Notes: generated by a model not told the origin, from the sequence alone. A stretch of DNA of 34,438 nt from an uncultured Rhodospirillales bacterium (GCA_903927465.1 CAIYMY010000198.1:1-34438), one strand, 5' to 3'. Shown: positions 16,196 to 24,943, counted from the first letter of the stretch. Made by a program: numbers and translations.

Positions 16196-16669
16196 ATGAT
16201 TGAAACTTCACGTGGCAAGGCCGATAGCGTTGAAATGGCTCTGTTGCTTGGTGGGATAGCCGCCGTGCTTGTGGCCTATTTCCTGCCGGCGGTGACCTTT
16301 GCCGGTCAGCGCGGCGCGGCGGTTTTTGGCCTTTCCATCTTCAGCAAGCTGCCGATCATGAGCGCGCTTGCCTTCGCCGCCATGGCGGCGGCGCTGGCCA
16401 CGCGGGTTATCCCCTCGCTCGAGAAATACGCCGAACAGGCGGCGGTTATTGCGATCCTGATGGTTCTGGCGCCGGCGCTGCTGGGCTTCATGATGGCGCT
16501 CGACCCCTGGACCGGGATCCGCCAGACCATGCTGAAAATGGCCAATGCCCGCACCGTGAAGGTGGACCCCAGCTTTGCCTATATTCCACTTTTCGCTGGC
16601 GCCACGATGATGGGCTTTTCGCTGCGCCGGCGCATGCGTCGCACGGCCCAGGGCGCTGTTCCGGCCTGA
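16196..16669 (+). CDS. Small four-helix inner-membrane protein, unknown
   Basis: A 157-residue protein with about four hydrophobic segments: ALLLGGIAAVLVAYFLPAV (15-33), MSALAFAAMAAALATRVI, AVIAILMVLAPALLGFMMAL and a last one around FAYIPLFAGATMMGFSL. The C-terminus is Arg-rich (RRRMRRTAQG), consistent with a cytosolic end. I do not recognise a family. I chose ATG 16196 over the GTG at 16169 because AGGGAGACAAAGG precedes it. The 255-bp gap to the divergent Bug gene includes a 7-bp GC stem (16063-16069 with 16079-16085) and an AT-rich stretch at 16100-16150 suited to a promoter. Confidence 0.8.
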   Translation: MIETSRGKADSVEMALLLGGIAAVLVAYFLPAVTFAGQRGAAVFGLSIFSKLPIMSALAFAAMAAALATRVIPSLEKYAEQAAVIAILMVLAPALLGFMMALDPWTGIRQTMLKMANARTVKVDPSFAYIPLFAGATMMGFSLRRRMRRTAQGAVPA

Positions 16670-16687
16670 AGCAATAAATCTGCTTAA

Positions 16688-16715
16688 GGTTCTGCGATTT
16701 CCTCGCGTTAGAACC
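16688..16715 (+). promoter_or_regulatory. Stem-loop in the leader of glmU
   Basis: GGTTCT (16688-16693) pairs with AGAACC (16710-16715), and GCGA (16694-16697) with TCGC (16703-16706) inside it, leaving a GTT bulge. No U-run follows. It lies 19 bp after the membrane-protein stop and about 65 bp before glmU. It could be a weak terminator or a leader structure of glmUS; the sequence does not decide. Confidence 0.35.
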
Positions 16716-16779
16716 ATCGGGCACTGAGCGTTTATCCCGCTTCTGGACGAAGCGCTCTTTGCCCGTTACCACCATCGCC

Positions 16780-18087
16780 ATGAGCCCTGCCGCCATCATC
16801 CTCGCCGCCGGTCTTGGGACGCGCATGCGCTCCACCCAACCCAAAGTGCTGCACCCCCTGGCGGGGCGGCCCATGATCCAGCATTTGATCGGCGCTTGCG
16901 CGCAGGTTTTTGGGCGCATTGTGGTGGTGGTTGGGCCCGATATGTCGGCGCTGGAAGACGCTGTGGCGCCGCGAGAAGTGGTGGTTCAGCGGGAAAGGCT
17001 CGGCACCGGCCATGCGGCGCTGCAAGCGGCCCCCTTGCTTGGCGGGCATCAGGGTGATGTCGCGGTGCTTTATGGTGACAATCCGCTGATCTCTACCGCC
17101 ACCTTGCAGGCGCTGGTGGCTGCTCGCCAAACCGCTGGGCTTGCGCTGCTGGCCATGCGGCCCGCTGATCCCGCGCGCTATGGGCGCGTGGTGCTGGATG
17201 AGAAATCCGAAGTCACGCGGATTGTCGAATGGGCGGATGCGACTGAACAAGAACGCGCGATCGGTCTTTGCAATGCCGGCGTGATTTCCGCGCCGGCGCA
17301 GGATTTGTTTCGCTGGCTCAGCGCCATCAGCAACAACAACGCCAAGGGCGAATACTACCTGACGGATGTCATTCAGCAGGCGCGGCTTGAAGGCAAGCGC
17401 GTGGTCGCGGTGGAAGCGCCAGAGGCTGAGCTTCGCGGCATCAATAGCCGTGCTGAATTGGCGCAAGCAGAAGCCGAAGTGCAGCGAAGCCTGCGCGCTG
17501 CCGCCATGGCGGGTGGTGTGACGATGTTGGCGCCCGATACAGTGCATCTTTGCCATGACACCAAGCTTGGCGCGGATGTGGTACTGGAGCCGAATATCTT
17601 CTTCGGGCCAGGAGTCTCCGTGGAAGATGGCGTCAGCATTCGTGCATTCAGTCATTTGGAAGGATGCGTGGTGAAGCAGGGTGCGATCATTGGCCCTTAC
17701 GCGCGGTTGCGCCCCGGCACGGTCATTGAAACTCACGCCCATGTTGGCAATTTCGTGGAGCTGAAAGCAACCACGCTCGGCCCCAGCGCCAAGGCAAATC
17801 ACTTGAGCTATTTGGGCGACGCGACGATTGGCGCTGGGGCCAATATCGGCGCCGGCACCATCACCTGCAATTATGACGGCGTGGCGAAGCATCGCACCGA
17901 AATTGGTGAAGGCGCTTTCATTGGCAGTGATACGGCTTTGGTAGCACCTGTCAGGATTGGTGCGCGCGCGCTGGTGGCAGCGGGCAGCGTAATTACGGAA
18001 GACGTGCCCGATGACGCGCTGGCGATTGCGCGCGGGCGTCAGGTAGTGAAGCCGGGACGCGGGTTCAAGGGCAAGGGGAAGCGCTGA
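16780..18087 (+). CDS. glmU: Bifunctional GlmU: GlcN-1-P acetyltransferase / GlcNAc-1-P uridyltransferase
   Basis: A 435-residue enzyme with both GlmU halves. The N-terminal uridyltransferase has LAAGLGTRMRS, the uridine-binding QRERLGTGHAAL, LYGDNPLIS and NAGVISA. The C-terminal left-handed beta-helix acetyltransferase has ELRGINSRAELAQAE as linker, then RLRPGTVIETHAHVGNFVE, KANHLSYLGDATIGAGANIG, TITCNYDG (catalytic region) and IGSDTALVAPV. It makes UDP-GlcNAc for peptidoglycan and LPS. ATG 16780 gives the usual start two residues before the first strand; an in-frame TTG at 16759 has a better ribosome-binding site (GGACGAA) and would add seven residues. The stop overlaps glmS as TGATG, so the two genes are coupled. 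Confidence 0.95.
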   Translation: MSPAAIILAAGLGTRMRSTQPKVLHPLAGRPMIQHLIGACAQVFGRIVVVVGPDMSALEDAVAPREVVVQRERLGTGHAALQAAPLLGGHQGDVAVLYGDNPLISTATLQALVAARQTAGLALLAMRPADPARYGRVVLDEKSEVTRIVEWADATEQERAIGLCNAGVISAPAQDLFRWLSAISNNNAKGEYYLTDVIQQARLEGKRVVAVEAPEAELRGINSRAELAQAEAEVQRSLRAAAMAGGVTMLAPDTVHLCHDTKLGADVVLEPNIFFGPGVSVEDGVSIRAFSHLEGCVVKQGAIIGPYARLRPGTVIETHAHVGNFVELKATTLGPSAKANHLSYLGDATIGAGANIGAGTITCNYDGVAKHRTEIGEGAFIGSDTALVAPVRIGARALVAAGSVITEDVPDDALAIARGRQVVKPGRGFKGKGKR

Positions 18088-19910
18088 TGTGCGGCATTGT
18101 TGGTGTGGTTGGGCAGGCAGCGGCGGCGCCTCGGCTTTTGGAAGCGCTGCGGCGGCTGGAATATCGCGGCTATGACAGTGCCGGCATTGCGACATTGATT
18201 GAAGGCCGCATTGATCGCCGGCGGGCCGAGGGCAAGCTTGTTAATCTGGCGGCTGCCTTGGAGACCTCGCCATTGGCCGGCTCCACCGGCATCGGCCATA
18301 CGCGCTGGGCAACCCATGGTGCGCCCACAACGCGCAATGCGCATCCGCATGGCACGGCGCGCGTTGTTGTTGTGCATAACGGGATCATCGAAAACCACGC
18401 CGAATTGCGCGCCGAATTGGAAGCGCGCGGCCATGCCTTCCAGACGGAAACTGATACCGAAACCTTTGCGCTTCTGGTGGATGATTTCCTGCAAGGCGGG
18501 CAGGGGCCGGAAGAAGCGGCTGCCGCCGCGCTGAAGCGGGTGCATGGCGCCTTTGCATTGGCAATGATTTTTGCGGGCCATCCGGATTTGCTGATTTGCG
18601 CCCGCCAAGGCGCGCCGCTCGCCGTTGGCTTTGGTGAGGGGGAGATGTTTGTGGGATCGGATGCGCTGGCACTCGCCCCCTTCACGCGACGCATTGCGTA
18701 TTTGGAAGAAGGCGATTGGGCGGTGCTGGATCGCACCGGCGCGCGGTTTCATGATGCGACAGGCGCGGAAGTGGTGCGCCAGATCAAGCTCACCGCTGTT
18801 TCGGGCGCGACCACCGGCAAGGGCAATTATCGCCATTTCATGGAAAAGGAATTGCACGAACATCCGGTGGTGCTGGGTGATACGCTGACGCAATATCTGG
18901 ACCCGGCGCAGCGGCGCGTTGTGTTGCCGGAATTACCCTTCGATCCCGTGACCGTGCCGCGTTTGACAATGACCGCTTGCGGCGGTGCCTATTTGGCGGG
19001 TCTGGTCGGCCGCTATTGGATTGAGGAATTGGCGCGCCTGCCGGTGGATGCCGATGTCGCCAGTGAATTGCGCTACCGCGACCCGCCCTTGCCGGAGGGC
19101 GGTGGCGCGCTGCTGCTGAGCCAAAGTGGAGAGACCGCCGATACACTCGCAGCACTTCGGCTATTGAAGCAACGCGGCCAGCGCATTCTGTCCATTGTGA
19201 ATGTCCCGGAAAGCACAATGGCACGCGAAAGCGATGCCACGGTGCTGACCGTGGCGGGGCCGGAAATCGCGGTGGCTTCCACCAAGGCTTTCACGGCGCA
19301 GCTTGCGATATTGGCCTGCTTAGCAATTGGGCTTGGCCGTGCGCGCGGGGCGATTAGCGTCGCACAGGAAGCAGAGCTGACCGCCGCATTGTTGGAAGTG
19401 CCATCCAACGCCGCGGCCGTTTTGGAACGTGATGGTGAAATCCGTGCCATGGCAGCGGAAGTGGCCAAGGCGCGGGATGTTCTTTTCCTAGGCCGAGGAT
19501 CGCTTTTCCCGATTGCTTTGGAAGGCGCGCTGAAGCTCAAGGAAATTTCCTATATCCATGCCGAGGGTTATGCGGCAGGCGAAATGAAGCATGGCCCGAT
19601 TGCGTTGATTGATCCTGCCGTGCCGGTGATCGCGCTTTGCCCCTCAGGCCCGCTATTTGAAAAAACCGCGTCCAATCTTCAGGAATCGGCAGCGCGTGGC
19701 GGTCGCGTCATGGCCTTCACCGATGATCTGGGCGCGGAAAAGCTGCGCGGCTTTGCGGAGCGCATTGTGGTGCTGCCGCGCGTGTCGGCCTTTGCTGCAC
19801 CCATTCTGCATACCATTTCCGTGCAGTTCCTCGCCTACCATGTTGCGGTTTTGAAGGGCACGGATGTGGATCAGCCGCGTAACCTCGCGAAAAGCGTCAC
19901 GGTGGAATAG
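18087..19910 (+). CDS. glmS: Glutamine-fructose-6-phosphate aminotransferase GlmS
   Basis: A 607-residue isomerising amidotransferase that makes glucosamine-6-phosphate. The mature N-terminus after Met removal is the catalytic Cys (MCGIVGVVGQ). The glutaminase domain shows LEYRGYDSAGIAT, GIGHTRWATHGAPT and VHNGIIENHAELR. The two SIS domains show CGGAYLAGLVGRYWIEELAR, LLLSQSGETADTLAALR, ASTKAFTAQLAI, FLGRGSLFPIALEGALKLKE and EMKHGPIALID. It ends with NLAKSVTVE, the conserved C-terminal active-site tail. With GlmU it gives two of the three steps to UDP-GlcNAc; glmM is outside the window. No ribozyme-type leader is present, as expected for a gene coupled to glmU. Confidence 0.96.
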   Translation: MCGIVGVVGQAAAAPRLLEALRRLEYRGYDSAGIATLIEGRIDRRRAEGKLVNLAAALETSPLAGSTGIGHTRWATHGAPTTRNAHPHGTARVVVVHNGIIENHAELRAELEARGHAFQTETDTETFALLVDDFLQGGQGPEEAAAAALKRVHGAFALAMIFAGHPDLLICARQGAPLAVGFGEGEMFVGSDALALAPFTRRIAYLEEGDWAVLDRTGARFHDATGAEVVRQIKLTAVSGATTGKGNYRHFMEKELHEHPVVLGDTLTQYLDPAQRRVVLPELPFDPVTVPRLTMTACGGAYLAGLVGRYWIEELARLPVDADVASELRYRDPPLPEGGGALLLSQSGETADTLAALRLLKQRGQRILSIVNVPESTMARESDATVLTVAGPEIAVASTKAFTAQLAILACLAIGLGRARGAISVAQEAELTAALLEVPSNAAAVLERDGEIRAMAAEVAKARDVLFLGRGSLFPIALEGALKLKEISYIHAEGYAAGEMKHGPIALIDPAVPVIALCPSGPLFEKTASNLQESAARGGRVMAFTDDLGAEKLRGFAERIVVLPRVSAFAAPILHTISVQFLAYHVAVLKGTDVDQPRNLAKSVTVE

Positions 19911-19969
19911 CGCGCAACGCCTCTGCGACAAAGGGGATCAGTAATAGCGCAAGAAACAGAAGGGCCGCA

Positions 19970-20758
19970 TCATTCCTCAATGATCGCAACGGCACGCGTC
20001 CAGCCGGCGGAACCGCGATGCACCTTCACGGGGAAGCAGGAAATCATGAAGCCATCCGGCGGCAGACTTTCCAGATTCGTGAGCTTTTCCATGTGGCAAT
20101 AGCCGATCTCTCGCCCTGCGCGATGGCCTTCCCAGATCAGTGACGCATCACCGGTTTCCTGCACCTTTTTCTTCGTCAGTGAAAACGGCGCATCCCAGGA
20201 CCAGCCATCAATCCCCGTCACACGTACGCCCTGTTCCAGCATCCAAAGCGTGGCCGCCTTGCCGACACCGCAGCCGCTATGGATGAAATCATCCTGCCCG
20301 TAACGGCTGGCGGCGCGCGTATTCACCACTACAATTTCAAGCGGTTTCAGTGTGTGGCCGATGCGCTGCAATTCCGCCTTCACATCTTCTGGCGTCGCGA
20401 CATAGCCATCCGGGAAATGCCGGAAATCGAGCTTCACGCCAGGCTGAAAGCACCAATCCAGCGGGACCTCATCAATGCGCCAGGAAGGCTCTCCACCCGG
20501 AACGGTCCTTTCATTCATGCGGCTGAAGAAGTGATAGGGCGAATCAAGATGCGTCCCGCTATGGGTTGTGATGCGCACCACTTCCCGCGCGGCGAATTGG
20601 CCTTCGGGCAATTGATCCACACTGATGCCGAATTCCTGCGCCAGACGCGGCGCGGTCATGTGATGGTCGTGATACTCAATCTCCGGCAGCATATGCGGCG
20701 GGTCGGAAGCGATCCCGCCTTTGAGTGCCACTGAAATATCAATGAAACGGCGTGCCAT
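19970..20758 (-). CDS. Cyclase-family (kynurenine-formamidase-like) metal hydrolase, copy 2
   Basis: A 262-residue member of the cyclase/KynB family, whose Mn/Zn site uses the motif H-x-G-T-H-x-D-x-P-x-H. Here it reads HSGTHLDSPYH (about 74-84). Other features are GWSWDAPFSLTKKKVQETGD and EGHRAGREIGYCHMEKL, shared with the adjacent paralogue. The end is GSAGWTRAVAIIEE. Known relatives hydrolyse N-formylkynurenine, isatin or other cyclic amides and lactones; the substrate here is not known. ATG 20758 is preceded by AAGGGGGAAG. It is the last gene of a minus-strand operon, 10 bp after its paralogue and downstream of fahA. By my count about 52 of 262 residues differ between the two copies (about 80% identity). 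Confidence 0.9.
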   Translation of the reverse strand: MARRFIDISVALKGGIASDPPHMLPEIEYHDHHMTAPRLAQEFGISVDQLPEGQFAAREVVRITTHSGTHLDSPYHFFSRMNERTVPGGEPSWRIDEVPLDWCFQPGVKLDFRHFPDGYVATPEDVKAELQRIGHTLKPLEIVVVNTRAASRYGQDDFIHSGCGVGKAATLWMLEQGVRVTGIDGWSWDAPFSLTKKKVQETGDASLIWEGHRAGREIGYCHMEKLTNLESLPPDGFMISCFPVKVHRGSAGWTRAVAIIEE

Positions 20759-20768
20759 GGCTTCCCCC

Positions 20769-21557
20769 TTATTCTTCAAAAATCGCAACAGCGCGTGTCC
20801 AGCCCGCGGAGCCACGATAAACTTTCACGGGTAGGCAGGAAATGGTGAAGCCGCTGGGCGGCAGCTTATCCAGGTTTGAAAGTTTTTCGATGTGGCAATA
20901 GCCAATTTCTCGCCCTGCGCGATGACCTTCCCAGATCAGCGAAACATCGCCGGTGGCTGCGACCTTCTTTTTGGTCAGTGAAAACGGCGCATCCCAGGAC
21001 CAACCATCCGTGCCGGTCACGCGCACGCCCTGTTCCAACAGCCAAAGTGTGGCTTCCTTGCCCATGCCGCAGCCGGAATGGATATAATCATCCTCCCCAT
21101 AACGTGCGCCGGCGGCGGTATTCACCACAACAATCTCCAGCGGTTTCAGCGTATGGCCAATGCGCTTCAATTCGGCCTGCACATCGGCGACTGTGGCGAC
21201 ATAGCCATGCTCAAAATGCCGGAAATCCAGCTTCACGCCAGGCTGCAAGCACCAATCTAGCGGCACCTCATCAATGCGCCAGGAAGGCTCGCCACCCGGC
21301 ACCAGTCCTTCATTCATGCGGCTGAAATAATGATAGGGCGCGTCAATATGCGTGCCGTTATGGGTGCTGATCTGCACGCGCTCAATCGCGGCATATTCGC
21401 CTTCGGGCAATTGATCCACGCTAATGCCGAAATCCTGCGCCATGCCAGGCGCGGTCATGTGGTGATCGAGATACTCGATCTTTGGCAGCGCATGGGGTGG
21501 GTCACTGATGATGCCGGCACGGAGTGCCACGGATATGTCAACGATGCGACGGGGCAT
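20769..21557 (-). CDS. Cyclase-family (kynurenine-formamidase-like) metal hydrolase, copy 1
   Basis: A 262-residue protein of the same family and exactly the same length as its downstream neighbour, so the pair is a tandem duplication. The metal site is HNGTHIDAPYH. Differences cluster in the first 90 residues, including positions beside the metal motif (S/N, L/I, S/A, F/Y). Others fall at 120-135, between WCLQPGVKLDFRHF and AELKRIGHTLKPLEI. The shared core, including GEPSWRIDEVPLDWC, is almost unchanged. This pattern suggests changed substrate range rather than decay. ATG 21557 has AAGGAGAAA upstream and starts MPRRIVDISVALR, like copy 2; the open frame further upstream overlaps fahA and is not used. 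It follows fahA by 22 bp. Confidence 0.9.
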   Translation of the reverse strand: MPRRIVDISVALRAGIISDPPHALPKIEYLDHHMTAPGMAQDFGISVDQLPEGEYAAIERVQISTHNGTHIDAPYHYFSRMNEGLVPGGEPSWRIDEVPLDWCLQPGVKLDFRHFEHGYVATVADVQAELKRIGHTLKPLEIVVVNTAAGARYGEDDYIHSGCGMGKEATLWLLEQGVRVTGTDGWSWDAPFSLTKKKVAATGDVSLIWEGHRAGREIGYCHIEKLSNLDKLPPSGFTISCLPVKVYRGSAGWTRAVAIFEE

Positions 21558-21579
21558 GGGGTTTCTCCTTCTTGTATGA

Positions 21580-22866
21580 TCAAACAGGCCAGGCAATGGC
21601 GGGCGCGATGGCGCCGCGACATTCGCCAAAGCCGATGGAAACAGCGCCGGGCGCTTCAGCACGGGCGCGGAAAATCACCTCATCACCATCCTGCAACCAG
21701 CGGCGGGTTTCGCCATTGGGCAGGGTGATGGGGCCGGTAAGGCCAAGTTCAGCGAGGCAGGCAGCGGCAGTGTCTTCCGGGCCGGAAACCGTGCCGCTGC
21801 CAAGCAAATCGCCGGGCAGCAGATTGCAGCCATTGGTGCCGTGATGCGCCACCATTTGCGCCGCCGTCCAATACATGCGCGCGAAATCCGTATCTGTCAG
21901 AAGCGCGGGCGCGGCACCATCCGCGCGCATCTTGGTGGTCACCAGCAAAGCTTGCATCCGCACCCCCAGCGCCCCAGCCGCACGATTCCAGGCGCTATCC
22001 AGATAGGGCAGGGGAGGCGGATCAATCGCTGGTGCCGCTTGTGCGAAGGGTTCCAGCGCTTCCGCTGTAACCACCCAGGGCGAGACCGAGGTAGAAACGC
22101 TTTTCGCCAAGAACGGTCCTAGCGGCGGCATTTCCCAACGCTGGATATCGCGTGCCGACCAATCATTCAGCAAGCCGAAGCCGAAAATACGCTGCGGTGC
22201 CTCGGCCATGGTCACGGGTGTGCCAAGCTTATTCTCCCCCGCAATCCAGATCGCCAATTCCAATTCGTAATCCATCGCTTCCGATGGGGCGAAGCGTACC
22301 TCGCCATCGCTGCGCGCCCATTGGCCATGCGGGCGGATCACATCCTCGCCACTCACGCGCACGGAACTGGCACGAGAATGATAGGCGACAGGCAAATGGC
22401 GAAAGGCCTGGGGCAGGGGATTTTTGGGGTCACGCCGCACGCCAAGCCGCGCGCAGTGATCATAACTCGCCATAAAGTCAGAAAAATTCGCGACCGTGGC
22501 GGGCATGTGCATTTGCGCATCACGCATGGGCACCAGAACGCGCGCGGCCAAGGTTTCAGCCGGTGAACCCGCCGCCAGCAATGCGGAAAGCTGCGCCCGC
22601 AAAGCAGCAGAAGCGCCCCTGCCCAGCGCCATCAGCGCATTCAGGCTTGGCCCTGCGGCGGCTTCTGCGGCGACACCGGAAAGCAGGCCAGCCCCTATCG
22701 CGGCGCGCAGATCCAGAATCATCTCGCCAATCGCAACCCCGCCGCGCGGCGCTTCCCCGGCGCGACTGAAAATGCCAAAGGGCAGGTTCTGGATCGGGAA
22801 ATCCTGTCCTGGCTGATTGGCGGTAGCGACCCAGCTTTTCAGACTGGGGTTATGAGTGGCATCCAT
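21580..22866 (-). CDS. fahA: Fumarylacetoacetase
   Basis: A 428-residue two-domain fumarylacetoacetate hydrolase, the last enzyme of the homogentisate route, giving fumarate and acetoacetate. The N-terminal domain is recognisable by DFPIQNLPFGIFSR (22-35). In the C-terminal domain the catalytic and metal residues fall at the expected places: Asp130 (NFSDF), His137, Glu201 and Glu203 (YELEL), Asp235 (NDWSARDIQ) and Lys255 (LAKS). HLPVAYHSRASSVRVSG and LLGSGTVSGPE are also typical. ATG 22866 gives MDATHNPSLKSW, a normal start; 24 more residues upstream would cover the divergent promoter region. It heads an operon with the two cyclase-family genes. HmgA and maleylacetoacetate isomerase are not in the window. 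Confidence 0.93.
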   Translation of the reverse strand: MDATHNPSLKSWVATANQPGQDFPIQNLPFGIFSRAGEAPRGGVAIGEMILDLRAAIGAGLLSGVAAEAAAGPSLNALMALGRGASAALRAQLSALLAAGSPAETLAARVLVPMRDAQMHMPATVANFSDFMASYDHCARLGVRRDPKNPLPQAFRHLPVAYHSRASSVRVSGEDVIRPHGQWARSDGEVRFAPSEAMDYELELAIWIAGENKLGTPVTMAEAPQRIFGFGLLNDWSARDIQRWEMPPLGPFLAKSVSTSVSPWVVTAEALEPFAQAAPAIDPPPLPYLDSAWNRAAGALGVRMQALLVTTKMRADGAAPALLTDTDFARMYWTAAQMVAHHGTNGCNLLPGDLLGSGTVSGPEDTAAACLAELGLTGPITLPNGETRRWLQDGDEVIFRARAEAPGAVSIGFGECRGAIAPAIAWPV

Positions 22867-22941
22867 GCGGGCGTTCCTGTGGCTTTCTTGGGGGCGATCA
22901 TGGCCCGCCGGGGCGCGAAGGCAAGCCCGCGTGCGCAAGGC

Positions 22942-22971
22942 TTGGGAAAAGGCACGCTTTCAGCCTATTCT
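22942..22971 (+). promoter_or_regulatory. Candidate sigma-70 promoter of the gabD operon
   Basis: TTGGGA (22942-22947), an 18-bp spacer and TATTCT (22966-22971), each matching four of six consensus bases. It lies 24 bp before the gabD ATG, inside the 129-bp divergent gap between fahA and gabD. Found by eye only. Confidence 0.35.
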
Positions 22972-22995
22972 GGCACAAAGCCCTGGAGGACCCCC

Positions 22996-24474
22996 ATGCT
23001 CGACGCCACCACCAAGCTGCCCTTGAAGGACCCCGCCCTTTTCCGTCAGGCGAATTACATCGCCGGCGCCTGGGTGCAGGCGGATAGCGGCAAGACCATT
23101 GCCGTGCGTAACCCTGCTAGCGGGGAAGTAATTGGCGAAGTGCCCGCCATGGGCCAGGCCGAAACCCGCCGCGCCATTGAAGCCGCCAATGCCGCCTGGC
23201 CGGCCTGGCGCGCAATGTTGGCAAAAGATCGCGCCGTGATCCTGCACAAAATCGCAGCACTCATGCATGAAAATTCCGATGATCTGGCTGCGATCATGAC
23301 GGCTGAGCAAGGCAAGCCTTTGGCCGAAGCGAAGGGCGAAGTGGTTTATGCCGCTTCCTTCATTGAATGGTTCGCCGATGAAGGCCGCCGCGTGCAGGGT
23401 GAGACGATCCCGCAAAACGCCAAGGGCCGCCGCATTCTGGTGACCAAGGAACCAATCGGCGTATTCGCCGCCATCACGCCGTGGAATTTCCCTGCGGCCA
23501 TGATCACCCGCAAGGCGGGGCCAGGTTGGGCTGCAGGCTGCACGGGCGTGATCCGCCCGGCATCGCAAACGCCGTTTTCTGCGCTTGCCTTGGCGGTATT
23601 GGCAGAACGCGCGGGCATGCCTTCTGGCGTCTGCAATGTGATCACCGGGCCTTCGGGCGAGACAGGGAAGGAACTCACCAGCAACCCGATCATCCGTAAG
23701 CTTTCCTTCACGGGTTCCACGGAAGTCGGGCGCGTGCTACTCGCGCAATGCGCCGCGACCATCAAGAAGACCTCGATGGAATTGGGCGGCAATGCGCCCT
23801 TCATTGTGTTTGATGATGCGGATCTGGATGCGGCCGTTGCGGGGGCGATGGCGTCCAAATATCGCAATGCGGGGCAGACCTGCGTCTGCGCCAATCGCAT
23901 CCTGGTGCAGGATGGCGTTTATGAAACCTTCGCCGCCAAGCTGAAGACGGCTGTGGAAGGGCTGAAGGTTGGCCCCGGGATGGAACCAGGCGTCACACAA
24001 GGCCCGCTGATCAATGCCGATGCGGTCGCCAAGGTTGAAGAACATATCGCCGATGCGTTGGCGCAAGGTGCAAGCCTTATCACGGGCGGCAAGCGCCATG
24101 CGCGCGGCGGCAATTTCTTTGAACCGACGATCCTTTCGAATGTGCCGCGTGGTGCCAAGATTTTCGGGGAAGAGACCTTCGGCCCGGTGGCGCCGCTGTT
24201 CCGCTTCAAGACCGAAGAAGAAGCCATCCAAATGGCCAATGATACGGAATTTGGCTTGGCTTCTTACTTCTACGCCCGCGATGTCGGGCGCATTTTCCGT
24301 GTCGCGGAAGCTTTGGAATACGGCATTATCGGCATCAATGAAGGCATCATCTCCACCGCCGAAGTGCCCTTTGGTGGCTTCAAGCAATCGGGCCTTGGGC
24401 GTGAAGGCAGCCATATGGGGATCGAAGAATATCTTGAAGTGAAATACCTCGCCATTGGTGGTATTGGCACGTGA
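22996..24474 (+). CDS. gabD: NAD(P)-dependent succinate-semialdehyde dehydrogenase (GabD type)
   Basis: A 492-residue aldehyde dehydrogenase. The catalytic set is intact: Asn164 (TPWNFP), Glu262 (MELGGNAPF) and Cys296 (NAGQTCVCANRI), with FTGSTEVG (238-245) for NAD binding. GabD family blocks include YIAGAWVQADSGKT, EQGKPLAEAKGEV and EVPFGGFKQSGLGREGS. It oxidises succinate semialdehyde to succinate, or a similar C4-C5 semialdehyde. The segment at 175-191 is odd: AGPGWAAGCTGVIRPAS replaces the near-invariant AGPALAAGCTVVLKPAS, including Arg187 in place of the lysine that normally holds the adenine ribose. ATG 22996 follows GGAGGA by 5 nt. Its stop overlaps the MaoC gene (GTGA). Exact substrate uncertain. 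Confidence 0.88.
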   Translation: MLDATTKLPLKDPALFRQANYIAGAWVQADSGKTIAVRNPASGEVIGEVPAMGQAETRRAIEAANAAWPAWRAMLAKDRAVILHKIAALMHENSDDLAAIMTAEQGKPLAEAKGEVVYAASFIEWFADEGRRVQGETIPQNAKGRRILVTKEPIGVFAAITPWNFPAAMITRKAGPGWAAGCTGVIRPASQTPFSALALAVLAERAGMPSGVCNVITGPSGETGKELTSNPIIRKLSFTGSTEVGRVLLAQCAATIKKTSMELGGNAPFIVFDDADLDAAVAGAMASKYRNAGQTCVCANRILVQDGVYETFAAKLKTAVEGLKVGPGMEPGVTQGPLINADAVAKVEEHIADALAQGASLITGGKRHARGGNFFEPTILSNVPRGAKIFGEETFGPVAPLFRFKTEEEAIQMANDTEFGLASYFYARDVGRIFRVAEALEYGIIGINEGIISTAEVPFGGFKQSGLGREGSHMGIEEYLEVKYLAIGGIGT

Positions 24475-24923
24475 GTGAGGCGATTTTCCTGGAGGACCTA
24501 TTCCCGGGCCGGCGCTTTACCGCGGGCTCGGTCGCGGTTGATGCCGAGGAAGTCAAACGCTTCGCCGCGCTTTATGACCCGCAGCCCTTCCATATGGATG
24601 AAGCAGCGGGTGCCGCGCATCCGCTTTTTGGGCGGCTGGCCGCGAGTGGTTGGCACACTGCCGGCATGACCATGCGCATGGTAGTGCAGGCCATTGGCGG
24701 CATTTCCGGCGGCATTGTCGGTGGCGGCGGTGAGCTGCAATGGACCAAGCCGGTCTATCCCGGCGATACGTTGCGCGTAGAGATCGAGGTGCTGGAAGTA
24801 GCACCATCACGCTCTCGGCCAGATCGCGGTAGCGCGCTGATGCGCAACACAACCTTCAACCAGCATGATGAGCCGGTGCAGATTTTCACCGTGCGCGTTG
24901 TTGTCCCGAAACGTCCGGTTTGA
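24471..24923 (+). CDS. MaoC-family (R)-specific enoyl-CoA hydratase-like protein
   Basis: A 150-residue single-hotdog MaoC dehydratase. The hydratase signature is DPQPFHMDEAAG, with the catalytic Asp36 and His41, followed by FGRLAASGWHTAGMTMRM. The central part, GGGGELQWTKPVYPGDTLRVEIEV, is also typical. Such proteins hydrate enoyl-CoA or mesaconyl-/methylmalyl-type thioesters; from sequence the acyl chain cannot be told. The GTG start overlaps the gabD stop by four bases, so the two are translated together. It is followed 20 bp later by glutathione reductase. Confidence 0.9.
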   Translation: MSEAIFLEDLFPGRRFTAGSVAVDAEEVKRFAALYDPQPFHMDEAAGAAHPLFGRLAASGWHTAGMTMRMVVQAIGGISGGIVGGGGELQWTKPVYPGDTLRVEIEVLEVAPSRSRPDRGSALMRNTTFNQHDEPVQIFTVRVVVPKRPV

Positions 24924-24943
24924 TCGATTTTCTTGAGGTTTCC

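Noticed and set aside
17988-18086. A possible glmS ribozyme or riboswitch before glmS
   Set aside because: There is no leader at all: glmS starts inside the glmU stop codon.
16732-18195. A 487-codon open frame on the minus strand opposite glmU
   Set aside because: It lies over a clear glmU, shows no motif and has the residue bias of antisense frames (His, Arg, Gln).
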